Assembly (NCBI GenBank): GCA_030615105.1
Contig: JAUWZV010000007.1
Span: forward strand, 1 to 39,021
Length of the DNA stretch: 39,021 nucleotides
Origin: Desulfobacteraceae bacterium
GTDB taxonomy: Bacteria > Desulfobacterota > DSM-4660 > Desulfatiglandales > B25-G16
Direction: 5' to 3'
The notes under the pieces were generated by a model, which did not search any database, was not told where the DNA came from, and saw nothing but the letters and a program-made list of their open reading frames with translations. This document shows, piece by piece, positions 28,679 through 37,474 of the stretch. Within the stretch, counting starts at the first letter, position 1. Each line of letters opens with the position of its first letter. The translations under genes were made by a program, and so were the position numbers.

Positions 28679-30421
28679 ATGATAGACTACTTTAATCCAT
28701 TTGAATATGAAGCTGCAAACAAATTTACGGTAGACCAGATTCTCGATTTCTATATTGAGGATTATAATTATTCACGCTTTATTCGTTCGAGGCGAAATAT
28801 CTTTTTGGTGGGCGAGCGAGGTACTGGAAAGACAATGACTCTTCTCTATAACTCTCTACCTGTGCAGCAGATAAAAGCGGACAGGGAAAGGCGGCCCATA
28901 GGCCTTGACCTCATTTGTGTTTATATCCCGTGCAACACGCCGTTAACTCATAAGAGGGAATATCAGTTGCTTGATGATTTTCCGGCGTCTGTCGTTAGTG
29001 AACATTTTTTTGTCCTCTCTATTATGCATGCAATCGCTAATACACTCTCAAAGGTCCCAAGGTTGCTTGAAGATGCTAATGAGACTCAGCTTAGGGAGGA
29101 TCTCGAATTAGTTTTGGACACGAAGTTGCAAAGCGACCGTTCATTTTTTGAGGGCCTGAAGATGATGTTGCAAAGGGAGGTAACGAAAGCGCAGAAAGCA
29201 ATTAATGCCAAAACAGCAGATGCATTTTATGAGAATGCAATATCATTTTCAGCCGGTGTGATGCCGCTAGTTACTTGTCTTAAAAAGATTCCAAGTCTTG
29301 AAAAGTCTCATTTTGCCTTAATGCTTGATGATGCCCATGATCTGAATCCTCATCAAATCAAAGCGTTAAACTCATGGATTGCTTATAGAGATAACACTAT
29401 ATTCAGCTTCAAAGTTGCTACAACAAAGGTATACCGGCCGTCTTTTTTGACAGCATCCGGGGGGCAGATTCTTGAGGGACATGACTTTACAATGGTAGAT
29501 ATGGAGCAGCCCTATCAAAGCCAGTACTCAAACTTCGGAAAGCTGGCCCGGCAAGTCGTACAGCGGAGGCTCATAAAGATAGGTGTCTCAAAAACCTCTG
29601 AAAAGTTTTTCCCTGCCAACCCTAATTTTGAAAAGGATATCGAGGCATCCAATGAGTTAGCTAGAAAAGAGGCCGAAAGGAAGTTCCCGAATGGTACACC
29701 AAAACAGATATCGGATTATGTATACAAGTACGGGCGAGCAGAATATTTCCGACAGCGCTCCACAAGAGCTAATTTGGCACCGTATTCAGGATTTGATATT
29801 TTAGTTCATTTGTCTACAGGCGTTATAAGAAATCTTTTGGAACCGTGCTATTGGATGTACGACAAAGTCATATCAGATAAGCATGCTAAAACAACAGAGT
29901 TTACACATGTTGATGAGATCCCACATTCCGTTCAAACGAATGTGATATTGGATAGGAGCAAGCGAAAGTGGGAATGGATCAGGGAAGGGTTGGACAAAAG
30001 CATCGAAGGATGTTCCCGAGAGCAGGCCAAGCAACTGTATCAATTATTTGATAACTTGGCCGTTCTTTTCAGGGAACGATTATTAAAACACAAGTCTGAG
30101 CCACGTGCTATAGCCTTCACAATTTCAGATATTGATTATCAATACTATCACGAACTTGAGCACCTATTGGAGATTGCGCGTAAGGCCCAAATCCTCTATA
30201 CTTATACAAGCTCGGCCAAGGACTCTGGGAAAAGGGAAATATACTATGTGCCAAATAGGGTGCTTTGGCCTGATAGGGGGCTTGATCCACATGGCCAGCA
30301 TGCTAGAGTGTCATTAAAGGCACGTCACTTATGGGCAGCAGCAACTGATAACCGAAAAATACCGTTTAGCGAGAGAGATGAAAAAGAAAAACAACAGCGA
30401 GGATTGTTTGATGAGCTATAG
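28679..30421 (+). CDS. ORC/CDC6-like AAA ATPase
   Basis: FLVGERGTGKTMTLLYN Walker A, FALMLDDAHDLNPHQIKAL Walker B; alternative start 28661. Confidence 0.75.
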   Translation: MIDYFNPFEYEAANKFTVDQILDFYIEDYNYSRFIRSRRNIFLVGERGTGKTMTLLYNSLPVQQIKADRERRPIGLDLICVYIPCNTPLTHKREYQLLDDFPASVVSEHFFVLSIMHAIANTLSKVPRLLEDANETQLREDLELVLDTKLQSDRSFFEGLKMMLQREVTKAQKAINAKTADAFYENAISFSAGVMPLVTCLKKIPSLEKSHFALMLDDAHDLNPHQIKALNSWIAYRDNTIFSFKVATTKVYRPSFLTASGGQILEGHDFTMVDMEQPYQSQYSNFGKLARQVVQRRLIKIGVSKTSEKFFPANPNFEKDIEASNELARKEAERKFPNGTPKQISDYVYKYGRAEYFRQRSTRANLAPYSGFDILVHLSTGVIRNLLEPCYWMYDKVISDKHAKTTEFTHVDEIPHSVQTNVILDRSKRKWEWIREGLDKSIEGCSREQAKQLYQLFDNLAVLFRERLLKHKSEPRAIAFTISDIDYQYYHELEHLLEIARKAQILYTYTSSAKDSGKREIYYVPNRVLWPDRGLDPHGQHARVSLKARHLWAAATDNRKIPFSERDEKEKQQRGLFDEL

Positions 30422-31292
30422 CGGTGCTATAATAATGGTGGCAAGCTGGGAAGAACGCTTCCTGTTCGGATTTCAAAGATGGATAAACCAGTCGCCTCCA
30501 GCAAATGCTCTGATGTATTACTACGAAGAATATGCTAAGGAAACGGAAAAAAACCGGACACAAGTTAATAAACTCTGTGAACAAAAAGACCTGCCACTGA
30601 ATGAATATAAACTGTCCTTCAATGATCCAGCCAGATCGTGGAAAGTGCTATATGAAACCATAAAAGTGTCTGAAATGGCTGGAAAAAGAGTTACTGTTGA
30701 TATTACAACTATGCCTCGGGAAACCATTTGGACAGTCCTTGACTTGCTCGAGGAAGTCGGTGCAAGAGTTGCTTACGTTTATCAAAAACCAGAACGTTAC
30801 AATACGGAATGGCTTAGTCGGGACCCAGGCAGACCACGTCTAGTTTATAAATTGGCAGGCATAGCACAGCTGGGCGCACCGACTAAGCTAATAATTCTGA
30901 CGGGGTATGATCTCGATCGAGTAAAACAGTTAATTGCCTTCTTCGAACCCGAACTTAGTTTTCTTGGCATCCAGGTGGGCGACCAATTTTATAATCAGTC
31001 TTTGAATGTTGAGAAGCATAAGAAAGAGTTTGGGAGTGATCCTGGAGTAAAACTCTTCGACGTAGATGCTTACTCGAATGACCAAGGATTCAATATAATC
31101 GAAGAACAAATTAAGTCTCATCTGGAGCATTCAAACTTTATAATGAGTTCATTAGGCCCCAAACCTTCGGCAGTCGCCCTTTATCGGCTACACAAGCTTC
31201 ACCCAGAAACCGCCCTTGCATATGCACCTTCCGGAGAGTTTAATCCAGAGTACTCTTATGGGATTGGCGAACCAGTTGTAGGCCAACTCTAG
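30411..31292 (+). CDS. Rossmann/CARF-like protein of unknown function
   Basis: MSYSGAIIMVASWEERFLFGF...VTVDITTMPRETIWTVLDLLEEVG...LIILTGYDLDRVKQL...IMSSLGPKPSAVALYRLHK; ATG at 30411 overlaps the ATPase stop by 11 nt. Confidence 0.5.
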   Translation: MSYSGAIIMVASWEERFLFGFQRWINQSPPANALMYYYEEYAKETEKNRTQVNKLCEQKDLPLNEYKLSFNDPARSWKVLYETIKVSEMAGKRVTVDITTMPRETIWTVLDLLEEVGARVAYVYQKPERYNTEWLSRDPGRPRLVYKLAGIAQLGAPTKLIILTGYDLDRVKQLIAFFEPELSFLGIQVGDQFYNQSLNVEKHKKEFGSDPGVKLFDVDAYSNDQGFNIIEEQIKSHLEHSNFIMSSLGPKPSAVALYRLHKLHPETALAYAPSGEFNPEYSYGIGEPVVGQL

Positions 31293-31427
31293 CTCAGATG
31301 CCAAGAGGTCCTTCTATGAGACCCAAGGCCTGTGAACGATCTTGGCCCAAAGTAGTTCAGCGGCCATGATCTGTGGCTTAAAAAGGCACACGGCTCTTTA
31401 AAGAATGTTCACGGCATATGCCAGAAT

Positions 31428-31838
31428 ATGGACAACCTAAGCAAAGAACAACGGTCATACTGTATGTCCCGTATTCGGGCCAAGGATACCATGCCTGAAT
31501 TGATAGTGCGGCGTATAGTCCATCGACTAGGTTACAGGTTTAGGCTGCATCGTCGTGACCTGCCCGGCTGCCCAGATATTGTTCTTCCGCGGCATAGAAA
31601 AGCAATATTTGTTCATGGTTGTTTCTGGCATATGCACAGTTGTCGATATGGCCAGGTGGCGCCAACAACAAATCGAAATTATTGGGGAAGGAAACGAAAA
31701 GGAAATGTCCAGCGTGACCAGGAAGAGCTACGAGCATTAAGACACCTTGGGTGGAAAGTTCTAATTGTGTGGGAATGTTGGACGAAAGATGTTCCGACAC
31801 TTGAGCGGCGTGTCCAACAGTTCTTGACTAACATTTAA
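31428..31838 (+). CDS. vsr: very short patch repair endonuclease
   Basis: MDNLSKEQRSYCMSRIRAKDTMPELIVRRIVHRLGYRFRLHRRDLPGCPDIVLPRHRKAIFVHGCFWHMHSC. Confidence 0.95.
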   Translation: MDNLSKEQRSYCMSRIRAKDTMPELIVRRIVHRLGYRFRLHRRDLPGCPDIVLPRHRKAIFVHGCFWHMHSCRYGQVAPTTNRNYWGRKRKGNVQRDQEELRALRHLGWKVLIVWECWTKDVPTLERRVQQFLTNI

Positions 31839-32025
31839 GGGTTTAAATGAGGTCGATATAATTACCGAAGTCTGATTTGAAGGGACATGATACTTAGTAG
31901 CCTCTAAATCTTAAGGAATTTCGTGAGGCTGAGGTCAATGATGGTAGACGTTGATTGCTATGATGAATTACTTAAGCGTAACGTTTTGTAATGAACTTGA
32001 GCCAGCAAAAATGATCGAGGCGAAT

Positions 32026-32355
32026 TCACGGATAATCTGCACTAGTGGAAGCAATGACATCGTTACCCAACTCATTCAGCACCGTCCCTTTGGACACCGT
32101 AAGGTACAGCAGGTATTGATCCAGGTAATCATTGGATACAGGATTAGGCATACCGAGAGCAGGGGGGATGTCAGGTAAAAGTGGTCTTACACCTGGAAAC
32201 TTTATGTGTACAGTTATATAATCAAACTCAAGCCTTTTTTGCCCCTCATAGCTTCCCCTATCTATTATGTATGTTCTGCCCTTTTCAAGTATCTGGTAAA
32301 CACACTGGAACCAGGCATCCGGCAGGTCCCTTGCCTCGATAAATTCAAGTTGCAT
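32026..32355 (-). pseudogene. thyA: 5' fragment of a ThyA-type thymidylate synthase
   Basis: MQLEFIEARDLPDAWFQCVYQILEKGRTYIIDRGSYEGQKRLEFDYITVHIKFPGVRPLLPDIPPALG...YLDQYLLYL resembles the N-terminal part of ThyA-type enzymes of deltaproteobacteria/archaea; no downstream catalytic half present. Confidence 0.6.
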
Positions 32356-32588
32356 CTCTTTCTATCCCCTAAATAGTGGTGTTAATTATTTTAAAATCTT
32401 GCTGCTTTTTAATCAATTTTATCTTTGCTTATACCTTATTCAGACTGAATTTTGTTGAGATCTTTGCATAACCTTCAAATTACCATCATCTCATTTAATA
32501 TTAAGTCATGCAAAGTCTCTAGATGTTATAGTGTCTAGATAAAAAGGATATTTTTCAGATTATGGAAAGAAGATTATAAGAGGTGGTA

Positions 32589-34019
32589 TTATTTTTTTAA
32601 GATCCTTTTCAGGATCTCGTTGACAAGTCTGGGATTTGCCTTTCCTTTTGTTTTTTTCATCACCTGACCAACAAAAAAACCTAATAACTGTTCTTTGCCC
32701 TCTTTATATTTAGCCACCTGTTCGGGGTTCCCTTTTAAAACCTGCTCAATAATAGCGGAAATCTCTGCTTCATCGGAGATCTGGATCAATCCCTTATCCT
32801 TTACAATTGCCCTGGCTGATCTTCCTTCTCTGTACATCTCTTTAAATACATCTTTACCTATCTTACCACTGATTGTTTCATCTTTTATCATTTTTAGAAG
32901 TTCAGTGAGTGCTGAGGGGCTTACTGGATAATCCTCTATCTCCCTATCATCACCCTTTAATTCTCTTAAAAGCTCGCTCATAATCCAATTACTGACCATT
33001 TTTGCATCGCCTGTTTCCCGAGCACAAAGTTCAAAGTAATCAGTCAATTCTATGGAAGATGTAAGCACTTCTGAATCGTACTTTGGTAATCCATACTGAT
33101 CCATAAAGCGTTTCATCTTTTCATCAGGGAGTTCGGGAAGTCTATCCCTGATAGCATCGAGCCATTCTTGATCTATAACTAATGGGAGAAGATCCGGTTC
33201 CGGAAAATACCTGTAGTCGTGGGATTCCTCCTTGCTCCTCATGGGATAAGTTTTTCCTTCATTCTCATTCCAGAGCCTGGTTTCCTGAATAACCTCTTGA
33301 CCGCTTTCCAGGATATCCAGTTGTCTTTTAATTTCATATTCAAGGGCCTTCTGCACATGCTTGAATGAATTCATATTTTTCAGCTCCGTTCTTGTACCAA
33401 AGCCCTTCATCCCTTTTCGCCTTAATGATAGATTAGCATCACATCTGAAGCTTCCCTACTCCATGTTCCCACTTGAGATACCAAGATAGCGTAAAATGGA
33501 ACGCAGTTTTTTTAGATATGTTACTGCCTCTTCAGTGGAGGAAATATCTGGTTCACTAACGATTTCTATTAAAGGCACGCCACAGCGATTGAAATCTATA
33601 TAACTTAAGCCTTCTGCATCATTATGGATAGATTTTCCTGCATCTTCTTCAAGATGTATCCTGGTAAGACCTATCCTTTTTATCCCCTGATTTGTTTCTA
33701 TCTCAATCTGACCATGTTCAGCTAAGGGGAGCTCATATTGGGATATCTGATATCCCTTTGGAAGGTCTGGATAAAAGTAGTTTTTCCTTGCAAAACGGCT
33801 CTCTGTTGCTACCTGACAATGTGAAGCCAATGCCATCATCAAGGCATGCTCTACTGCTTTTTTATTCAGCACAGGTAGAATTCCAGGAAGTCCAAGACAT
33901 ATAGGGCATGTATGTGTATTTGGTTCTGCTCCATAGGTGGTAGAGCAGCCGCAAAATATCTTGCTTGCAGTCTTTAGCTGGGCATGAACCTCCAGGCCTA
34001 TAACTACATCGTAGTCCAT
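32589..34019 (-). pseudogene. gatB: aspartyl/glutamyl-tRNA amidotransferase subunit B, interrupted by one in-frame TAG at 33456-33458
   Basis: [25 protein letters not shown]...[44 protein letters not shown]; both ORFs in the same frame. Confidence 0.9.
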
Positions 34020-34023
34020 GCCC

Positions 34024-35091
34024 CTATCCTATTTGTTCTGTCCAGCCATAAGGATCAGGCTTTTCCGCATACTGTATGGCCACAATCTCATCGTAAAGTT
34101 TTTGCGATAACTCCCCCATCTTACCGCCGGTTATTACATAGTCCTTACCCTTATATGTTATCTGCCCAACTGGTGATATAACAGCTGCGGTTCCAGTCCC
34201 AAAGGCCTCCTTAAGCTGGCCACTGGTAGCAGCAGTAGCAACTTCATCGATAGATACTAATCTCTCTTTCATCTTCAAACCCCAGTCCCTGACTATCTTG
34301 ATTACGGAATCCCTGGTGATACCCCCTAAAATACTTCCTGTCAGAGGTGCGGTTATAACCTCATCATCTATTACAAAGAACATATTCATGGTTCCCACCT
34401 CTTCTACCCACATCTTTTCGCATCCATCCAGCCAGAGAACCTGGGTGAAGCCCTTTTCTTTGGCCTCTTCTGCTGCAAGCAGGCTTGCTGCATAGTTGCC
34501 TGCGGTTTTGGCCTCTCCAGTACCCCCGGGAACAGCCCTGACGTATCTATCCTCTACATAAATTTTCACAGGATTTAGTCCCTCAGGATAGTAGGATCCA
34601 ACAGGCCCTATAATAATGTAGAATAGATATTTACTTGCTGGCCGGACACCTAAGAATGGATCGATTGCAATCATTGTAGGCCTAATGTAGAGGGAGGTAC
34701 CCCGAGTTTTAGGAATCCATTCCCTGTCAAGGAGGATCAGTTTTTTTAGGGCCTCCATGGCAAGGTCTACATCAAGCTCGGGCATACATACCCTTTTTGC
34801 CGAATGGTTGAATCTTTTAAAATTCTCGACCGCCCTGAACAGATATATTCCGCCATCTTTGCCGTAATAGGCCTTTAGACCCTCAAAGATCTCTTGACCA
34901 TAATGTAGACAAGCGGCAGCCGGGTCAAGTTTTAGATAGCCATAGGGCTCTATCCTGGCATTGTGCCAATCATGAATAGTATCGTAGTCCATAAGGAGAA
35001 TATGATCGGTAAATATTTGACCAAAACCAAGTTCGGATTCATCAGTTGGTTTTTCCTTCTTCTTGATAGCTAAATTTACTTTAATTTCCAT
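34024..35091 (-). CDS. ilvE: branched-chain amino acid aminotransferase
   Basis: [53 protein letters not shown]. Confidence 0.93.
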   Translation of the reverse strand: MEIKVNLAIKKKEKPTDESELGFGQIFTDHILLMDYDTIHDWHNARIEPYGYLKLDPAAACLHYGQEIFEGLKAYYGKDGGIYLFRAVENFKRFNHSAKRVCMPELDVDLAMEALKKLILLDREWIPKTRGTSLYIRPTMIAIDPFLGVRPASKYLFYIIIGPVGSYYPEGLNPVKIYVEDRYVRAVPGGTGEAKTAGNYAASLLAAEEAKEKGFTQVLWLDGCEKMWVEEVGTMNMFFVIDDEVITAPLTGSILGGITRDSVIKIVRDWGLKMKERLVSIDEVATAATSGQLKEAFGTGTAAVISPVGQITYKGKDYVITGGKMGELSQKLYDEIVAIQYAEKPDPYGWTEQIG

Positions 35092-35308
35092 ATTATTCCC
35101 CTTTTTTCGGAATTAAATAATGTCCGTTGATAGCTGTCAGTCGCCCGTTGGTCTGTATCAGTAATTTGTTGTTTTCTTTCAAAATGTCCGTATTATTTTT
35201 AACAATAGACAATGGACAACAGGTATTACCGAAAATTAAGAGATACAAAAATCTATGTCAAGGAATTTAGTTACTGATTTCTCTAAAGGGGGAATGGAAA
35301 GGGATAAT

Positions 35309-36124
35309 TTAACCTATTTCATGGATGAATTCTAAGATAGCTGTGTTTACCTCTTTATACCTCTCAATCATAACCATATGACCAGCATTGGGGATTATCT
35401 TAAGGGTACTGACTGGGATATGCTCATTTAAAAATCTGGAAAGATTTGGTGGTGTAAGTTTGTCATCTTCACCGCAGATAATCAGACATGGCACAGAGAG
35501 CCTTTTTAAATCTTTTCTTCTGTCAAACATGTCGCAGGCCAAGAAATCATTATGAACAACTATTGGACCTGGCCCTTTCATCATCCTGGCACCTTCCATA
35601 ATCAGATCTTTTTTCGTATTCTTTGAATAGGCATAGCTGACTATTTTATCAACCGTGTTTTCAAAATCCTTTAACAAGCCATCCAAGAATTGGGGTGCTA
35701 CCTTTAACATGGCCCCAGTTCCTACCAAAATTACCCCTTTTGAAAGGTGATTATTATCGTTAATTGCTATTTCCTGAACAATGGCACCTCCCATAGAATG
35801 ACCCATCAGATAAATTGGTTGCTGGAACCAATCTTTCAGAACCTCATATAACCAGTCTGAATATCCTGATATGCTGCTAAAAGATTCTTTACCTGACTGG
35901 CCATGCCCTGGGAGATCAAGGGCAATAATATTGATTTCTTTGTCTAAAAATTCCAGCTGCAAAGACCACAATTCACTATTACCACCTGAGCCGTGGATCA
36001 TAAAAAGGGCAGGTTTTTCTTTTCTAAGCGGGCTATTTCCCGTTCTATAACCAACCTTCAAATTACCCACTAATTTAGTCGGCATTTTTTCTTTATTCTC
36101 ACCCTTCATATTTCTTAAAAACAA
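35309..36124 (-). CDS. alpha/beta hydrolase
   Basis: FMIHGSGGNSELW, ALDLPGHGQS, LMGHSMGGAIVQE, PNAGHMVMIE. Confidence 0.88.
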   Translation of the reverse strand: MFLRNMKGENKEKMPTKLVGNLKVGYRTGNSPLRKEKPALFMIHGSGGNSELWSLQLEFLDKEINIIALDLPGHGQSGKESFSSISGYSDWLYEVLKDWFQQPIYLMGHSMGGAIVQEIAINDNNHLSKGVILVGTGAMLKVAPQFLDGLLKDFENTVDKIVSYAYSKNTKKDLIMEGARMMKGPGPIVVHNDFLACDMFDRRKDLKRLSVPCLIICGEDDKLTPPNLSRFLNEHIPVSTLKIIPNAGHMVMIERYKEVNTAILEFIHEIG

Positions 36125-37343
36125 GGCTTGCGTTTATACCTCCGAAGCCAAATGAATTTGAAAGGGCTAATCTTATATCTGAGCGCCGGGCTTGATGAGG
36201 CACATAGTCTAAATCACATTTGGGATCAGGCTCATCCAGATTAATGGTCGGAGGTATTATACCTTCTTGCAAGGACTTTGCTGTAAAGATCCCTTCTACA
36301 GCACCAGCAGCTCCCCACAGATGGCCTATCATCGATTTATTGGCACTGATCATGATCTCTTTTACCCTTGGTCCGAATAGATTCTTTATTGCAAGGGTTT
36401 CTGTTTCATCATTTGCAACAGTAGAGGTTCCATGGGCGTTAATATACTCTATTTCCTCTGGCTTAATCCCAGCCTCTTCAATACTGAGTTCCATACATTT
36501 GAGTGCACTTTCCCCAGTTGGCAGGGGAGCAACTGCATGATAAGCATCACAGGTAGAACCATAGCCTAATATTTCTGCATAAATTTTGGTTCCCCTGGCC
36601 CTCGCATGCTCAAGCTCTTCCAAAATTAGGACCCCTGACCCTTCACTACTGACAAAACCATTTCTCTCTTTGTCAAAGGGCCTGCTTGACCTGTGAGGTT
36701 GGTCATTCCAGGAGGTTGCTATTGCGCCGAGATTATCCAGACTTGCCATCAGGGTAGAACTGATACCGGCATCAGAGCCACCCACAATCATTACCTCAGC
36801 CTCCCCGTATTTAATCGTTTTGAATCCCAACCCTATTGCATTTGTTCCAGCTGAACAGGCCTCTTGAAGGAAATGGTGAGGCCCTCGAGCCCCACACATA
36901 GATGCCATCTCCCCTCCAGCAGTATTGGCAGAAAGGTTGATCACCAGGTATGGAGTAACATTTCTCATGAGCCCCTTTAGAATTAGCTCATGGTTTGCCT
37001 CAAAGGTTTTGCAGGATCCAATCGCAGTAGCAGCTATTACCCCCACCCTATATTCCTCCCCAGAGTCTATTTCTAACTGGCCATCCTCCAGGGCCATCTT
37101 TGTTGCTGCCAGAAGGAAGTGTACAAAGCGATCGGTCCTCCTGATCTTTTTTCGATTTAAAAAATCTTCTGCTGAAAAGTCCCTTACCTCACCTGCTACC
37201 TGGCATTTCAGGGAAGATGCATCGAACTGGGTAATTTTTTTGATTCCAGACTCTCCAGCGCATAATTTTTTCCAGCTTTCCTCCACACCAACAGCCAAGG
37301 GAGTTACAGCTCCCATACCTGTAATGACAACTCTCCTCGCCAC
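36099..37343 (-). CDS. fabF: beta-ketoacyl-ACP synthase II
   Basis: RRVVITGMGAVTPLA, EACSAGTNAIG, NAHGTSTVANDETE, NKSMIGHLWGAAGAVE: Cys-His-His triad. Confidence 0.92.
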   Translation of the reverse strand: MARRVVITGMGAVTPLAVGVEESWKKLCAGESGIKKITQFDASSLKCQVAGEVRDFSAEDFLNRKKIRRTDRFVHFLLAATKMALEDGQLEIDSGEEYRVGVIAATAIGSCKTFEANHELILKGLMRNVTPYLVINLSANTAGGEMASMCGARGPHHFLQEACSAGTNAIGLGFKTIKYGEAEVMIVGGSDAGISSTLMASLDNLGAIATSWNDQPHRSSRPFDKERNGFVSSEGSGVLILEELEHARARGTKIYAEILGYGSTCDAYHAVAPLPTGESALKCMELSIEEAGIKPEEIEYINAHGTSTVANDETETLAIKNLFGPRVKEIMISANKSMIGHLWGAAGAVEGIFTAKSLQEGIIPPTINLDEPDPKCDLDYVPHQARRSDIRLALSNSFGFGGINASLVFKKYEG

Positions 37344-37372
37344 TTTCTACCCCCTACCCTTTATCCACCTTT

Positions 37373-37474
37373 ACCCCGTTAGAATACTCCGGCGGGTGCA
37401 CAAAGGTAGTATCCAAAATTGTATTCAGCTTTCTCGCAATGGGTTTAATCAGCCGTTTTGAATTCTAACGGGGT
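37373..37474. repeat. 13-bp inverted repeat at the ppsA 3' end / fabF upstream junction
   Basis: accccgttagaat (37373-37385) and attctaacggggt (37462-37474), perfect reverse complements. Confidence 0.7.

Noticed and set aside
36220-37461. ORFs antisense to fabF (106 aa and 178 aa)
   Set aside because: Shadow ORFs of fabF
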